In this document: positions 39,341 to 49,303 of the stretch, in pieces | How the letters are laid out: each line of letters starts with the position of its first letter | How positions within the stretch are numbered: position 1 is the first letter of the stretch | Source of the DNA: Hondaea fermentalgiana | Lineage: Eukaryota > Sar > Bigyra > Thraustochytrida > Thraustochytriidae | Assembly (NCBI GenBank): GCA_014084085.1 | Contig: NPFB01000020.1 | Location: 32,802 to 96,801, forward strand | DNA: 64,000 nt | Direction of reading: 5' to 3' | Program-made: the position numbers and the translations under genes | The notes under the pieces: generated by a model | The model's input: only the letters and a program-made list of their open reading frames with translations | Told to the model about the DNA's origin: nothing | The model's database searches: none

Positions 39341-41836
39341 TTATGTTCCTGCGGATGAAGCCTCAATCGCGAGGCGACAATTCTGCAAGGCCTCCTCGAC
39401 GGCATCTTGAAGACTCGTGAGCTCGCTGAGTCGCATCGCCTTGAGATCACGGCCATTGAGCCTGTTAAGCTGTAACTGTGAAGCCTGGTGAGCACTCTGC
39501 TCGCTATCGAGCCGACGCCCAAGGTCATCCAGATGAGCCTGCTTTTCTCGATATTGCGCGCTCCATTGTTTACGCTGCTGAACCTCGGAGCGACGATGTT
39601 CGCCAAGTGTAGCTTTCAAATAGTTAGTGTGCAACTGCATGCGGCCCTTTTTCAGGCGTCGCGCCAGCTTGCGCGCCAAGGTCGCTCCATTTTGCCGTTC
39701 TGGATCCATGACAGGTTCTGGTGTGGCGCGCTTTCGATGTTGCGAACCTCGATTTGTGGAGCTTGCGTCCGGCGTTGAGGCAGAGACTTCGCCCCGACTC
39801 GAAGACGTCGTAACTAGCATGCTAGGAATCGTTTTCGACCGTTTACTTTGTCCTCCCAAGATCAACTGCGATTTCTGGACAACGTTTGTAAATGTCCAAG
39901 GACCTCGCGCGCTTTCCTCCGTCACTGGCTCGAGAGCCTTGCCCTGACAAGAAGGAAAAGGACAGCTTGGCATCGAGTTCTGATCAGGTCCGGAATGATT
40001 GATTAGTGAACAGCATGCTGCCTTCTCATGGATCCGAAACCGGCATGCAGGACATTGGAGGCCCCCGTCGCGAAGCTTGGTCGTGCACGCCCAGCAGATG
40101 TCGCAAGATCGCCAATTTCCGTCTTCATTCAAAGCATAGGCCCCCGGCAGCGAAAAGGCAGCATTCCGTGTCATAGATGTGCCGCATTCCAAGAGTGCTC
40201 GATCGTCGTGCGCAAGGACTTGGCCATCGTCGCGTACAAAGAGGAACTCGCGCAACAGATTTCCATCATTGTGAGCAACGGTGCATCGTATCTTACCCAG
40301 AGGCAAAAGCGCGTCCGGGGAGGCTGCATTGAGCGACTTGCATCGCGCGGGGAATACCCAGCGACCAATGCCGTGCATTTTCCCTTCGCGCCAGAAACCA
40401 GCATACATTTCACCTGCTTCACGACTGTGGACGCTGCGACCCGCAGCAGAGGCTGCGTCGACACGGCCACGCACCTTGGATTTTCCCGCACCATCACCTG
40501 TCGATCGTTGCGACTTGGTCAGGCGCATAGTGCCGAAACCGTGCCGTCGGTCTTTACAGAATCTCCCAGTATACTCCTCGCCGCGACGAATTTCGTGACC
40601 ATCGCCATGCTTACGATCACAATGCCACTGACCTTTGTAAATAACCTGTCCTGTTGACTCATCGCGAAGCTGACCCTGCCCTTCGCGGCGGCCATGCACC
40701 CAGTTGCCCTGGTACGAAAGTTCTCGGTCGCGAGAGGATGACACAGTCTGCGAGCCGAAACCGTGCGGGGACCATTCGGCATCGAGGTCGCCTTCGTAGT
40801 CGCCGAGCCCAGCGACAAGATTGACAAATTCAGAGATTGGCACTGTGGCCTCGTCCGTGGGTTTCGATCCGTGTTTCTTTTCTGGCTCGAGATCGACCCC
40901 CGTCGGAATCGCCAGCAGCCAGAGGGGTCTCTGCGCGCAAGGTGGCAACGCAGCGAGCTCTTCGGCGAAGCTCTTAGCTTGCACCTGATTAAAATTTGCG
41001 TGTTCCGCTCGCAAGCGAGCCAGGGCATCGTTTGGCATCAGTTGCGCAAGTTCTTCAACGCTATGCACCGCTCCAAGCTTGGAGGAAGCGTTAAATCCTT
41101 GAGGTGAAGCAGCAGAACCGCCGTTAGATTCATTGGCGCTGTTCTCATCGTGTTGCTCGTAAAGCTCTACGATCGACCACACTTGGATGAGCTCATCGAG
41201 TGCAGCAACGGTGACAAGTTTTCGCGCTGCAAAGCACATGGCGCTGATTGAATTCCGTCGTCCCATTACCGAGCCAATGTGTCGTTGATTTGCAGAGTGT
41301 TGCGCCAGATCAATTTCTAGGTCCCAGATATGAGCCTTGCCGATTCCTAGGCCGCATCCGAGACGAAGTTTATATGTTTTGGACTCGACATCTGCTTCCA
41401 GGGTGTTAGGCAGCGGCATGACGCATCCGAAACCGCGAAGCTTGCCGTCTCGAGGCTTTTCAAGCTCAATCTCGCGAGGTGTGCATCCGTTCTGGTGACT
41501 ATCGTCGGCAGAGGTTCGTGAGGTTACGTTCGCTGTCTTGGCAAGGTGCCAGAGCTTGAGAGCCCGCTGTGTTTGTCTCAGAACGCCCGCGAGTACAAAG
41601 GTCTCGCCGTTGACCGTGACGATTTCCACGTGCATAGGAATGTTGGCGCTCGGTAGCTCAAAGTCACCGATGAGTCGTCGGCGGAATCTTGGTTGCTGCG
41701 CTCTTTCGCCTTCCCCGCCGCTCTCGTCGCCCCACGACAGGCGCTCTGCAAGCCATACTTCGCCTCGAAGACCGACGACCGCGATCTCCGCGTCCAAGGC
41801 CATGTTTGCCGCCATCACTTTCGACGACGTTTCCAT
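39341..41836 (-). CDS. MORN-repeat protein with propeller-like N-terminus and zinc finger
   Basis: 831 residues from ATG 41836. Residues about 15-290 have beta-rich, WD-like spacing (GKAHIWDLEIDL, SISAMCFAARKLVTVAALDE and IQVWSIVELYE). MORN repeats start near 375: YQGNWVHGRREGQGQL, YKGQWHCDRKHGDG, YTGRFCKDRRHGFGTM and YAGFWREGKMHGIG. At about 595-650 is a Cys/His cluster of C1/treble-clef type: CDICWACTT, CPACRFRIH, then CPFPSC. The C-terminus is a basic coiled coil (about 725-825). MORN proteins typically scaffold membranes, basal bodies or the flagellum; that is only suggested here. It is the longest minus-strand single-exon gene besides CEP164's neighbours. The exact function is unknown. 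Confidence 0.8.
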   Translation of the reverse strand: METSSKVMAANMALDAEIAVVGLRGEVWLAERLSWGDESGGEGERAQQPRFRRRLIGDFELPSANIPMHVEIVTVNGETFVLAGVLRQTQRALKLWHLAKTANVTSRTSADDSHQNGCTPREIELEKPRDGKLRGFGCVMPLPNTLEADVESKTYKLRLGCGLGIGKAHIWDLEIDLAQHSANQRHIGSVMGRRNSISAMCFAARKLVTVAALDELIQVWSIVELYEQHDENSANESNGGSAASPQGFNASSKLGAVHSVEELAQLMPNDALARLRAEHANFNQVQAKSFAEELAALPPCAQRPLWLLAIPTGVDLEPEKKHGSKPTDEATVPISEFVNLVAGLGDYEGDLDAEWSPHGFGSQTVSSSRDRELSYQGNWVHGRREGQGQLRDESTGQVIYKGQWHCDRKHGDGHEIRRGEEYTGRFCKDRRHGFGTMRLTKSQRSTGDGAGKSKVRGRVDAASAAGRSVHSREAGEMYAGFWREGKMHGIGRWVFPARCKSLNAASPDALLPLGKIRCTVAHNDGNLLREFLFVRDDGQVLAHDDRALLECGTSMTRNAAFSLPGAYALNEDGNWRSCDICWACTTKLRDGGLQCPACRFRIHEKAACCSLINHSGPDQNSMPSCPFPSCQGKALEPVTEESARGPWTFTNVVQKSQLILGGQSKRSKTIPSMLVTTSSSRGEVSASTPDASSTNRGSQHRKRATPEPVMDPERQNGATLARKLARRLKKGRMQLHTNYLKATLGEHRRSEVQQRKQWSAQYREKQAHLDDLGRRLDSEQSAHQASQLQLNRLNGRDLKAMRLSELTSLQDAVEEALQNCRLAIEASSAGT

Positions 41837-42313
41837 CGTTGCGCTGGGAGGCGTAAGCGAAGGCTCGTGCGCGCCTTCGAGCGGGGTGCCGTGGCCCTCG
41901 CCGGAAGGGTAATCGTTTGGCGCTGGGCGCGCCCGGCAGCGTGGCGTGGTGCACGCGATTGTAAAGTGCTCAATAGCTGAGCAGCCGGGGACTTAACCGT
42001 CACACCGAGGACGAGGACGATCGTAGTTGTCGCATTGTAATAATAGCCTGGGAACGCGGGATGGCCTGGTTGGGCTGATGAGATGGCCATGCAAACGAAG
42101 ATCGTCGATGGGCCAAGGAGGTCGCAAATGTGCGATGTTGCTAGGACAGAAGAATGATGGAAAAAAGTGAGGCAATAAATAAAGCGGCAAGCGGAAAAGA
42201 CAAAACAAGACATGAAGAGACGGAACAAGAAAAAGCGTTCGAGCAACACGTAAGGCAAACTTCTCGCTTGGGAGCTTGATTTTTCTTTCTTACTGGCAAT
42301 TTATCTTATAAAC
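41837..42313. other. Spacer between two minus-strand genes
   Basis: Holds the promoter of the MORN gene and the 3' UTR of the PUB gene. A- and T-rich patches at 42160-42240. No gene seen. Confidence 0.5.
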
Positions 42314-43336
42314 TTATACAGAAGCGTGTTCAAGAAGATCCGCGACGGCTTTTTGCAGGTCGAACCAAGCAGACCAGGCGTCCATTTGCGTTGCGAGGTC
42401 TGGTTCCTCAGAAATGTAAAACACAGTACGCGTCTCGACGCCCTCTTCGTCATGCTCGATACGCAATACAAGCTTGAAACCCGCGGCGGCAAGAAACTCG
42501 CGACAACCTGGAACATCGGCAATGTCAGCGCGAAATTTGGCATTCATCGCGTTAATCGTACGAACTGCCTCGCTCTCGGGGTGTGCCACAATGCGCGCAA
42601 ACAGAGCACGCAAGTGATGAAGCGCGTTTTGCGCCCGACGACGTGCACTCGCATCTGCACCAGCAAAGGTAGTGATTAGTTCGACAGACTCCTCCACAGC
42701 ATCCATACCGACACTGCGCGAGTTCATAAAGGCATCAACAACTGGCCTGTCGCGTGCGTAGACAACATCTTCCTCGGTGCGCTGTGCAGCCACGACTCGG
42801 TGTGCGGCGTCCTCAAGACGACGTTGGCGCGCTTCCTCTTGTTCGCGAGCCTCCTGCTCGGCTACAAGAGCGGCTTCTTCGGCCTCTTGTTTGCGACGTG
42901 CCGCTTCGGCCTCTTCCTGCGCGGCGAGCTCGAGTTGCCGTTTGCGTTCAGCCTCTAGCTCTCGGGCTTCTTGCGCTGCAGAGGCCCCACTAAGCTGCTC
43001 GAGTAGCGTTAAGGTGAGCTCGAGGAGGTCCTCACGCTGCTGTGCAACCTTGGTCGCGCGCGCCCTGTACCTGTCGCCGTACTTGTACTCGCCAGAGACG
43101 GGATCTTTTTCAACGCTGCGCTTGGCGAACTTGGTCACGGTGTCAGCGAGCGCGCCGGCGAGGGTCTCGTGGGCGTTTTGGACCGCCTTTTCGTCTGCTG
43201 CGCTTGCTTCAAGCTCTTTGTGATCGTCCCTCGCGTCGGCGCTGAGGTCCTTGCGCGCGGCGACCCTCTCCTCTACGGCGCCGAGCTCATCCGTAAGCGC
43301 GCCGAGGGCCTTTTCCGTTCGCGAGAGCTCCGTCAT
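42314..43336 (-). CDS. PUB-domain protein with coiled coil
   Basis: 340 residues from ATG 43336; a GTG further up is not a credible start. The first half is a charged helix with long Glu/Arg/Ala runs (about 70-190). The C-terminal PUB domain (about 235-325) has the helix LHHLRALFARIVAHP, then INAMNAKFRADIADVPGCRE and FLAAAGFKLVL, which is the signature of PUB domains in UBXN6 and peptide N-glycanase. PUB domains bind the C-terminal tail of p97/Cdc48. The protein is probably a p97 adaptor in ubiquitin-dependent processing. No UBX or N-glycanase part is seen. Confidence 0.8.
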   Translation of the reverse strand: MTELSRTEKALGALTDELGAVEERVAARKDLSADARDDHKELEASAADEKAVQNAHETLAGALADTVTKFAKRSVEKDPVSGEYKYGDRYRARATKVAQQREDLLELTLTLLEQLSGASAAQEARELEAERKRQLELAAQEEAEAARRKQEAEEAALVAEQEAREQEEARQRRLEDAAHRVVAAQRTEEDVVYARDRPVVDAFMNSRSVGMDAVEESVELITTFAGADASARRRAQNALHHLRALFARIVAHPESEAVRTINAMNAKFRADIADVPGCREFLAAAGFKLVLRIEHDEEGVETRTVFYISEEPDLATQMDAWSAWFDLQKAVADLLEHASV

Positions 43337-44216
43337 CCTCTGACCAAAGCCCCTACCCGCGGCGTCTTCCTCGCGTCTCCCGCCGCCGTCTGCCGCTCCT
43401 GCCACGCTCGGGCGCGAGGCCTTCGTTGCTGCTCTGCAACCTCTTTACGCTCAAGTTGCTCTTCAACGCCATCGTCATCCTCAATCATCACATCATCACT
43501 ACCACCATTCTCATCATCGCGTTGCTCGGCTGCTCGCACGTGGCGTGTCGTTCGCCATTCCTCGTCTCCGCGACCGAGCAGCTGCACTGGCAGACCGCCT
43601 CGGCGAGCGCGCTCCCGCCGGCCGAGCCCCGCTGCACGTGCTCTCTCTGCGGCCCGCGCTTTCGTGCTCGACGAGGGACCGCGGCGCGCTGTCGAGGTCC
43701 GTGCGTCAACCCCGCGGCGAGCGCGGATGGCGACGCTCGCGCGGGCTCGCGCTGCGCTTTCGCCGACGCGGAGGCGCGGAGGAGGCGTTGCCGCTGCGCG
43801 GGGCGAGGAAGACGATCGCCCTCGCCGGTGCCGGGGCTCGGCTGAGAATGCGCTTGAGCCCGAGTCCTCTGCTTGCTCGCGTTCATCATGCCGAGGGCGG
43901 CATCCTCGAGCATCCTAGTAGATGAAGGGACTCTTTTGTGAGCCCGCGCTGTACCGCCAATGTGCCCCGCGCCTCGACTGCAAAATGCGCGGCATGAGAT
44001 GCTACTACTCTACATGGCAGATCGCTGCATACATAAGCATGAGCGCCTCGTTGCGGCAACAGGCCCGAGCTCGAGCAGCGGTGGCAGCAAATCCGCATCT
44101 TTGAGAGCAAGCACAAGAAGAAGCAAATCCGCATCTCATCGACCAGACTCGAGCAAGCCAAGACCAAGACCAAGAAGACCAAGACCGAGAAGAGCAAGAA
44201 GAGCAAGAGCAAGAGC
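43337..44216. promoter_or_regulatory. Divergent spacer, PUB and RidA genes
   Basis: 880 bases, GC-rich with AAG-rich DNA at 44105-44215 directly before the RidA ATG. Open frames on both strands lack conserved motifs. No confident regulatory element. Confidence 0.4.
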
Positions 44217-44702
44217 ATGTCCGTCTCCGAGAGCAACATGAGCGCCGTGGCGCTGGCCGCGGCGGCCGCAGCCCTGGGCGTGGCGGCGCTCGCGTTTCTC
44301 CAGGCACGCTCGTCGGTGGGCGTGCGCGCGGTGGCCACGGACAAGGCCCCGGCCGCCGTGGGCCCCTACGTGCAGGCCACCAAGGACGGCAAGGGCACCA
44401 TCTACGTGTCCGGACAGGTTGGATTCGTGCCGGGGACCAAGAAGCTTGACGGCGAAGACGCGGCCTCGCAGGCGCGTCGCGCGCTCTCGAACGTCAAGGC
44501 TATCCTGGAGGCAGCAGGATCTTCGATGGACCGCGTGCTCAAGACTACGGTTCTCCTCGTCGACATTGCCGACTACGCTGCGATGAACGAGGTCTACGCG
44601 GAGGCATTTGGCGACCACAAGCCCGCGCGCGCAGCCTTTGCTGTCAAGACCTTGCCTGTTGGCGCTCGCGTCGAGATTGAGGCCATTGCGCTCGAGAACT
44701 AA
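44217..44702 (+). CDS. RIDA: RidA (YjgF/UK114) imine deaminase with N-terminal hydrophobic segment
   Basis: 161 residues. Residues 1-50 are an extension absent from bacterial RidA; positions 9-29 are Ala/Leu-rich and hydrophobic, so either a mitochondrial or membrane-anchor leader. The RidA core (about 42-161) shows GPYVQA, IYVSGQVGF, ALSNVKAILEAAGSSMDRVLKTTVLL and the C-terminal KPARAAFAV with the conserved substrate Arg, then VEIEAIALEN. RidA hydrolyses reactive 2-aminoacrylate-type enamines and imines, protecting PLP enzymes. Start choice: ATG 44217; ATG 44238 is an alternative. Confidence 0.92.
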   Translation: MSVSESNMSAVALAAAAAALGVAALAFLQARSSVGVRAVATDKAPAAVGPYVQATKDGKGTIYVSGQVGFVPGTKKLDGEDAASQARRALSNVKAILEAAGSSMDRVLKTTVLLVDIADYAAMNEVYAEAFGDHKPARAAFAVKTLPVGARVEIEAIALEN

Positions 44703-45042
44703 ATGCGCCGAGGCAAAAATTTAACATCGCAGTAGGCCTAGATCAAATCACAAAAGAATAAATGAGTGCCGTCCGCAATGTACTCGGGCAGGAGGCCCGT
44801 ATCATAATCTTCCTTGCTTTGGAACTCGACTCTACTTTCGATATTTTCTTGAAGCTTTACATGAGTGATATTGAAAAAAAAGATGGAAATGGTGGCGTCG
44901 AAACAGACAGACTTCTACAATTGAAGGGCACAGTCCTCGCGATTTTTTGGGGAAGAGAGAAGGCGACAATTGGGGCGTCGGGAACAGAGAGACTTCTACA
45001 ACAAGGGACACAACCCTCGTGGGCAGCAACACATGGTCTTGA
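44703..45042. other. Convergent 3' spacer with tandem duplication
   Basis: 340 bases between the RidA and carrier stops. A two-copy repeat fills most of its right half. Confidence 0.6.
44892..45030. repeat. Two-copy tandem repeat, about 80 bp unit
   Basis: GGCGTCGAAACAGACAGACT at 44894 onward is repeated as GGCGTCGGGAACAGAGAGACT at 44973 onward. Both are followed by TTCTACAA, then a GGG-CACA motif and CCTCG. Copies are diverged by substitutions and small indels. Confidence 0.75.
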
Positions 45043-46014
45043 CTACTGGGCTGCCTGAGCCACGAAAAGGCTCATGATGAAACGCTCGATCTGATGACGC
45101 GTCATGTTGAGAATGGCTTCTTTGAGGATGGCCGTGCCCACCTGCATCTCGCATCCCTTGTAAATTCCAGCAAGGCCCTCCTCGCGAATGATTCGGCCCA
45201 GCACCCCGGCAGTCGTGAGTTTCTCCTCGTGATGCTCTTCATCATCTTGGCCTTTGTCCTCACCGCTGACATTTCCCCCCTTTCCAACTTGAACTTCCTT
45301 GTCGTCGTGCTTTTTGTTCTTTTTCTCATGTGTGAACATTTGCACCTTGGCCACCACATACGGATAGGTCGTGAGCGAAGCGACAGCCTTGCTCAAAGCC
45401 CCCGACCAAAAGTTCTTGGACGCACTCGCCTTGGCCCCAGACGGAGTCACGTAGTGGCGGACCACGTTGGTGATACCCGGATTGAGCGTGAGAATGATCG
45501 CTGGAACGATGCCCTTGTAGAATCCGAGCGGACCCTCCGTACGCAGCAATCTGGCAAAAGTGTCGAGAAAGGTTGCCTTGCCTGTTTTGTCCGTGATGAC
45601 CTTGACGTTTACCATCTCGTAGGGCACCATGACAAGCTGCACGCCGATGCCGGCAAGGATTCCGTGGGCCATGTTACCCGCGACATGATTTCTCAACTTT
45701 TGGAAAAAAGGCTTGAGGTACGCGTAAAAGAAGTAAAAGATAAAGTTGGTCAGGAACGCGCGGGGCAGCGAGCTCGCCATGCCGGACAAGAACCCTGCCA
45801 GCCCCTCGTGTGCGGCAATTTTCCGCAAACAGTCAAGCGGTCCATCGTAGTGCTCCTTGTTTCCGCCCGCGACGGTCTTTTCCGCCGCGGCACCCTTTTG
45901 CTCCTGCTTGCGCTGCGCCTGCAGACGCGTCTTGACCACCACCAACGGGTACATGCTCGCCGTCGCGAAGACACCGGCGGCGCCTCCGGCGCAGGCCTCG
46001 CCCAGGCTCTCCAT
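45043..46014 (-). CDS. SLC25 carrier, peroxisomal/mitochondrial type
   Basis: 323 residues from ATG 46014. Three carrier repeats are visible. Repeat 1 has YPLVVVKTRLQAQ, repeat 2 VPYEMVNVKVIT, repeat 3 YPYVVAKVQM; the acidic residue of the PxD/ExxK motif is missing in repeats 1 and 3. Matching amphipathic stretches include EGLAGFLSGMASSL, EGPLGFYKGIVPAI and EGLAGIYKGCEMQVG. A basic/acidic loop insert of about 45 residues lies in repeat 3. The degenerate motifs resemble peroxisomal carriers such as PMP34 and PXN, which exchange ATP, CoA or NAD. Substrate and membrane cannot be fixed from the sequence. Confidence 0.88.
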   Translation of the reverse strand: MESLGEACAGGAAGVFATASMYPLVVVKTRLQAQRKQEQKGAAAEKTVAGGNKEHYDGPLDCLRKIAAHEGLAGFLSGMASSLPRAFLTNFIFYFFYAYLKPFFQKLRNHVAGNMAHGILAGIGVQLVMVPYEMVNVKVITDKTGKATFLDTFARLLRTEGPLGFYKGIVPAIILTLNPGITNVVRHYVTPSGAKASASKNFWSGALSKAVASLTTYPYVVAKVQMFTHEKKNKKHDDKEVQVGKGGNVSGEDKGQDDEEHHEEKLTTAGVLGRIIREEGLAGIYKGCEMQVGTAILKEAILNMTRHQIERFIMSLFVAQAAQ

Positions 46015-46808
46015 CCTCGCTCGCTCCCTCGCTCGCTCGCTCGCCCGACCGTGTACACAACAACCACCGTGGCTGCCAGCGACAAGGACGGCTCGCGCGC
46101 GACTGTGTTTTGCTCACGGTCTCGTCGAGCTGCTCGCCGCCGGCGCAGTCGTTGGTCGCCTCGGTCCGGCCAGCGCGGACCGGACTGGGCCTCGAAGCCG
46201 CGCTCAGCTCAGCTCAGCTCAGCTCCGCTCCGCTCCGCTCCTCGCAGCGGCAGCTGCTGCTCGAGCTCTCGTCCGCTGGACGGCGCGGGCCGCCTGCCGA
46301 GACCGCTCTGGCCTGCCAGGGCTGGGTCTCCTCGTCCGCGCGGCGCTGGCGAGACTCATCTGCATGTACGCGCGGGTCCATCCCATGCGCCTGCAATCCT
46401 GTTCGTGGTCCTCTTCGACCCTGCCTCCCTGGGTCCCTTGGCGCGAGAGCTTCTGCCCAGGCCGGAGGACCAAGGACGACAAAGACAGAAAGACGTTGGT
46501 GCGAACGCGCAGGCAGACGAGACCCGCAGGGTGCGGCAGCGGATTTCAATTTGTCTCGGCCGCCGGGCAGCTAGCTGCACTGCCAGCGCAGAGCGACGGC
46601 GATGACGACGCCGTCGAGGCGATGACGGAGGAGAACAAGGTCTCAGCACGGCCCGGGATTCCGGGAAACGGCTTCGGCTCGCCCCGGACGTCCGGGGCGC
46701 GAGCAGTCGGCCTCGCAGGCTGTCCTGGCAAACCTGAACGCGACGCGACGCTGCAGACGGTCGCGGGCGCGCGCAGCGTACGCGCGCAACGCGAGCGGTT
46801 GGGGCAGG
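46015..46808. promoter_or_regulatory. Divergent spacer, carrier and CDK8-like genes
   Basis: GC-rich 794 bases with a GCTC repeat at 46016-46049 and a GCTCA/GCTCC pentamer block at 46202-46240. Holds both promoters; no other gene seen. Confidence 0.45.
46202..46240. repeat. (GCTCA)n/(GCTCC)n repeat
   Basis: Four GCTCA units followed by four GCTCC units in non-coding DNA. Confidence 0.9.
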
Positions 46809-48149
46809 ATGAGCCCCGAGCTGCTGGCGCGGTACGAGCTCGAGGGCGAGATCGGCGAGGGTACCTACGGGCGCGTGTAAGTCGAGAGAGAAAGAGGAGA
46901 ACAAAGACAAGGTGCAAGAAGGTGGACGGGCGGGCGGGCGGGCGGTCGAAGCCGAAGAAAGTTGGACTTGGCTGACGTATATCGCATCACGCGCATCCAC
47001 ACAATCAACGCCAGGTACAAGGCTAAAAAGTGGAAATCACAATCGCAAGACGAAGATGACACGGTGTACGCCATCAAAATGATCAAGCGATCCAACGACG
47101 AAATGGATCGGCCCTCCGTGACGTCCATCAGTACCCTGCGCGAGATCAAGCTCCTCCGCGAACTCAACCACGAGAACATTGTTCAGCTCACAGACGTAGT
47201 CATTGACCCCAAGGAGCGCGATGTTGCCCTCGTCATGGACTTTGCCGCCTGGACACTCGACAGCGTCCTTCGCCAGCATCGCAAAATTGGGGAAAAGATC
47301 TCGGATTACATGTGCAAGGCCATGATGTACCAGATGCTCCGCGGACTCGAGTACATGCACCGCAATTGGGTGCTTCACCGCGACCTCAAGCCGCAAAATA
47401 TTCTCATCATTGGCGATGGCAAAAAGCGAGGGACCCTGCAGCTTGCAGACTTGGGCCTTGCGCGGATCTTTCGCAGTCCGCCGTGCCCTCTCGGCAAGGT
47501 CGATAAAACGGTCGTCACTCTATGGTACCGCTCCCCAGAGCTGCTACTTGGTGCCAAACACTACACCACTGCTGTGGACATTTGGTCTCTGGGGTGCATT
47601 TTTGCAGAGCTGCTCATTGCGCATGCACGGAACGCGCCGCCCGCGCTCTTTGCAGGCCGGCAAAATGAAGAAAAAACAGCGAACTTTGAGTCTGACCAGT
47701 GCAAACAAGTCTTTGGCGTCTTTGGCGTGCCCACGAACGACAGCTGGCCGGGCGTCGAGAGTTTGCCCCACTACCGGTCGCTCGCTAATCTCAAGACCTC
47801 GAGTGCGCTCGGTGCCCCCACCACGCTCATGGCGAGAACCGCGAAATATGCCGAGTCGCAGCCCGACCGCGGCTTGCTCGATCTCTTGACGAAAATGCTT
47901 GAGCTCGACCCCTCGAAACGCATTTCGGCCAGTGCTGCGCTCAACCACGACTGCTTTTTAGATTTTTGCAACAAGCACCCAGAGCACAAGCGACGCAACG
48001 CTCTCGACGACCCCACCATCGCCTATGGCCAGCAGCGCAAACCATTCACGTATCCACGTAACGACCCCAAGCCGCTGCCCGACTCGATTCGAGATGCCCA
48101 GGCTGAGGCGCGCAATCACAGGGCCTCCAAGCGTCCCCGGTTGTACTAG
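46809..48149 (+). CDS. CDK8: CDK8/19-like Mediator kinase (2 exons)
   Basis: Exons 46809-46876 and 47015-48149 encode 400 residues. Exon 1 gives YELEGEIGEGTYGR, the Gly-rich loop; exon 2 continues with VYKAKKWKSQSQ. The catalytic parts are YAIKMIK, STLREIKLLRELNH (helix C), HRDLKPQNIL, LADLGLARIF and VVTLWYRSPELLLGAKHYT. The ERG-type insert before DLG, the SPPCPL stretch and the lack of a T-loop Thr match CDK8 rather than CDK2 or CDK9. CDK8 with cyclin C phosphorylates Mediator and transcription factors. A C-terminal DPKPLPDSIRDAQ and a basic end follow the kinase fold. DMG of animal CDK8 is DLG here. Confidence 0.92.
46877..47014 (+). other. Intron of CDK8-like gene
   Basis: 138-base intron with donor GTAAGT and acceptor GCCAG, phase 2, splitting the Val codon of the GTYGRV motif. 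Splicing restores the Gly-rich loop, which supports it strongly. A second frame reads through part of it by chance. Confidence 0.92.
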
Positions 48150-48518
48150 ACCGCAGACCTCGCTCGCGCGTCTCGCCTCGTCTCGTCTTCGACTTTTTAG
48201 CAAAATGTAAACACTATCACTCACACCACTCAGAGTCTTTCTGATGGATGAGCGAGAATAAAGAAAATAAGACAAAGAAGTTAGCCTGTGTTGTATACGT
48301 AGACCATACACGATTTGCGAACATGAAGAGGGTGAAGAGGTTCGTGGCGGCTGAAATGGTCGATAGGGCCTCTCGGTCAGCGTGGCGAATCCCTTTGAGC
48401 CATATTGGCACGATAAGAGTGTTTTACAAGCCTCAAGTATGCAACCTTGTACCGTGCGACCGTGTGGGTGAGGCCCTGCATTGGATGTGGAGGATGGGCA
48501 TGCATTTATTGCAAGCAC
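48150..48518. other. Convergent 3' spacer
   Basis: 370 bases between the kinase and the TLC gene. A-rich 48255-48285. Nothing else seen. Confidence 0.5.
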
Positions 48519-49244
48519 CTATGGGCTCTTGTGACGATCGGCCTTGTCGCCTTTAGCAAAGCGTGCAATTTTCTTACCAATGCTAAGGCCCCACGTGTAG
48601 TTGATGGACTGCATGGCCATGCCGCCAGCCATGATGAACGGGTGCGCACCGCTCAGCAGCACGGTAAGCGTAAAGATGGAGCCCCAAAAGCATCTGAAAA
48701 AGAGGAAACCAAGCGCAAAGACAGCATCGTTCGCCAGTCCCAGGGTCTCGTCTGCCATTTTGTGGTGTTTTAGCAAGTATTTGGCAGAGAGGAAGGGTGT
48801 TGTCAGCTCGCTCAGAAATGTTGTCATGGCCAGGATCTTGCCGTGCTCGCCCGTCCAGAGCGACCACCAGCACGTTACGGCGACGAGAATATGGTGTGCG
48901 TACACGAGAAGATCGGGCTTCGACTTGCTGTGCATCAACTCCCAAAGCATATCGTACACCATGTACCCCGCAACCACGGGGAGGAAGGCTTCGTGCCATG
49001 GCTCATTCGGTCCCTGCAAATTGTATGTCAAGAATCCCTGGCCGTCGTAGTAAAGCGCGGCCTTGCCTGCTAGGACGGCCGAGAACGCTGCGTGAATCAT
49101 GGACACGACGCGATTTGCGTACACTGCGAAATCGTTGCCCTCGAGCTCGAGCTCTGCGGCCTTGTTGCACGTCATGAAGAGCGCAATCCACCGTAGCGCC
49201 CACGAAAGCGTCAACGTCGTCGCTTGCTTCACGGCGAGCACCAT
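48519..49244 (-). CDS. TLC-domain membrane protein
   Basis: 241 residues from ATG 49244. Six or more hydrophobic helices are visible, among them LTLSWALRWIALFMT, AYAN-adjacent VVSMIHAAFSAVLAG, VVAGYMVYDMLWELM, HHILVAVTCWWSLW and AVFALGFLFFRCFWGS. The family marks are NRVVSMIHA, GYMVYDMLWEL, HHILV, SELTTPFLSAKYLL and MQSINYTWG. TLC proteins (TRAM, LAG1, CLN8, TMEM56) act in the ER on lipid sensing, ceramide synthesis or trafficking. The missing LAG1 HXXD motif argues against a ceramide synthase, so TMEM56/TLCD type is likelier. A 93-bp tandem repeat lies just upstream. Confidence 0.85.
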   Translation of the reverse strand: MVLAVKQATTLTLSWALRWIALFMTCNKAAELELEGNDFAVYANRVVSMIHAAFSAVLAGKAALYYDGQGFLTYNLQGPNEPWHEAFLPVVAGYMVYDMLWELMHSKSKPDLLVYAHHILVAVTCWWSLWTGEHGKILAMTTFLSELTTPFLSAKYLLKHHKMADETLGLANDAVFALGFLFFRCFWGSIFTLTVLLSGAHPFIMAGGMAMQSINYTWGLSIGKKIARFAKGDKADRHKSP

Positions 49245-49303
49245 CTTCTCGTTTCGTTTCACGTGCGCACGCTAAAGCCTCGAATCTCTGACTCTGCTGC
49301 TGC

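Noticed and set aside
45094..46605. 503-codon plus frame opposite the carrier and its promoter
   Set aside because: Overlaps the SLC25 gene antisense and continues into repeats.
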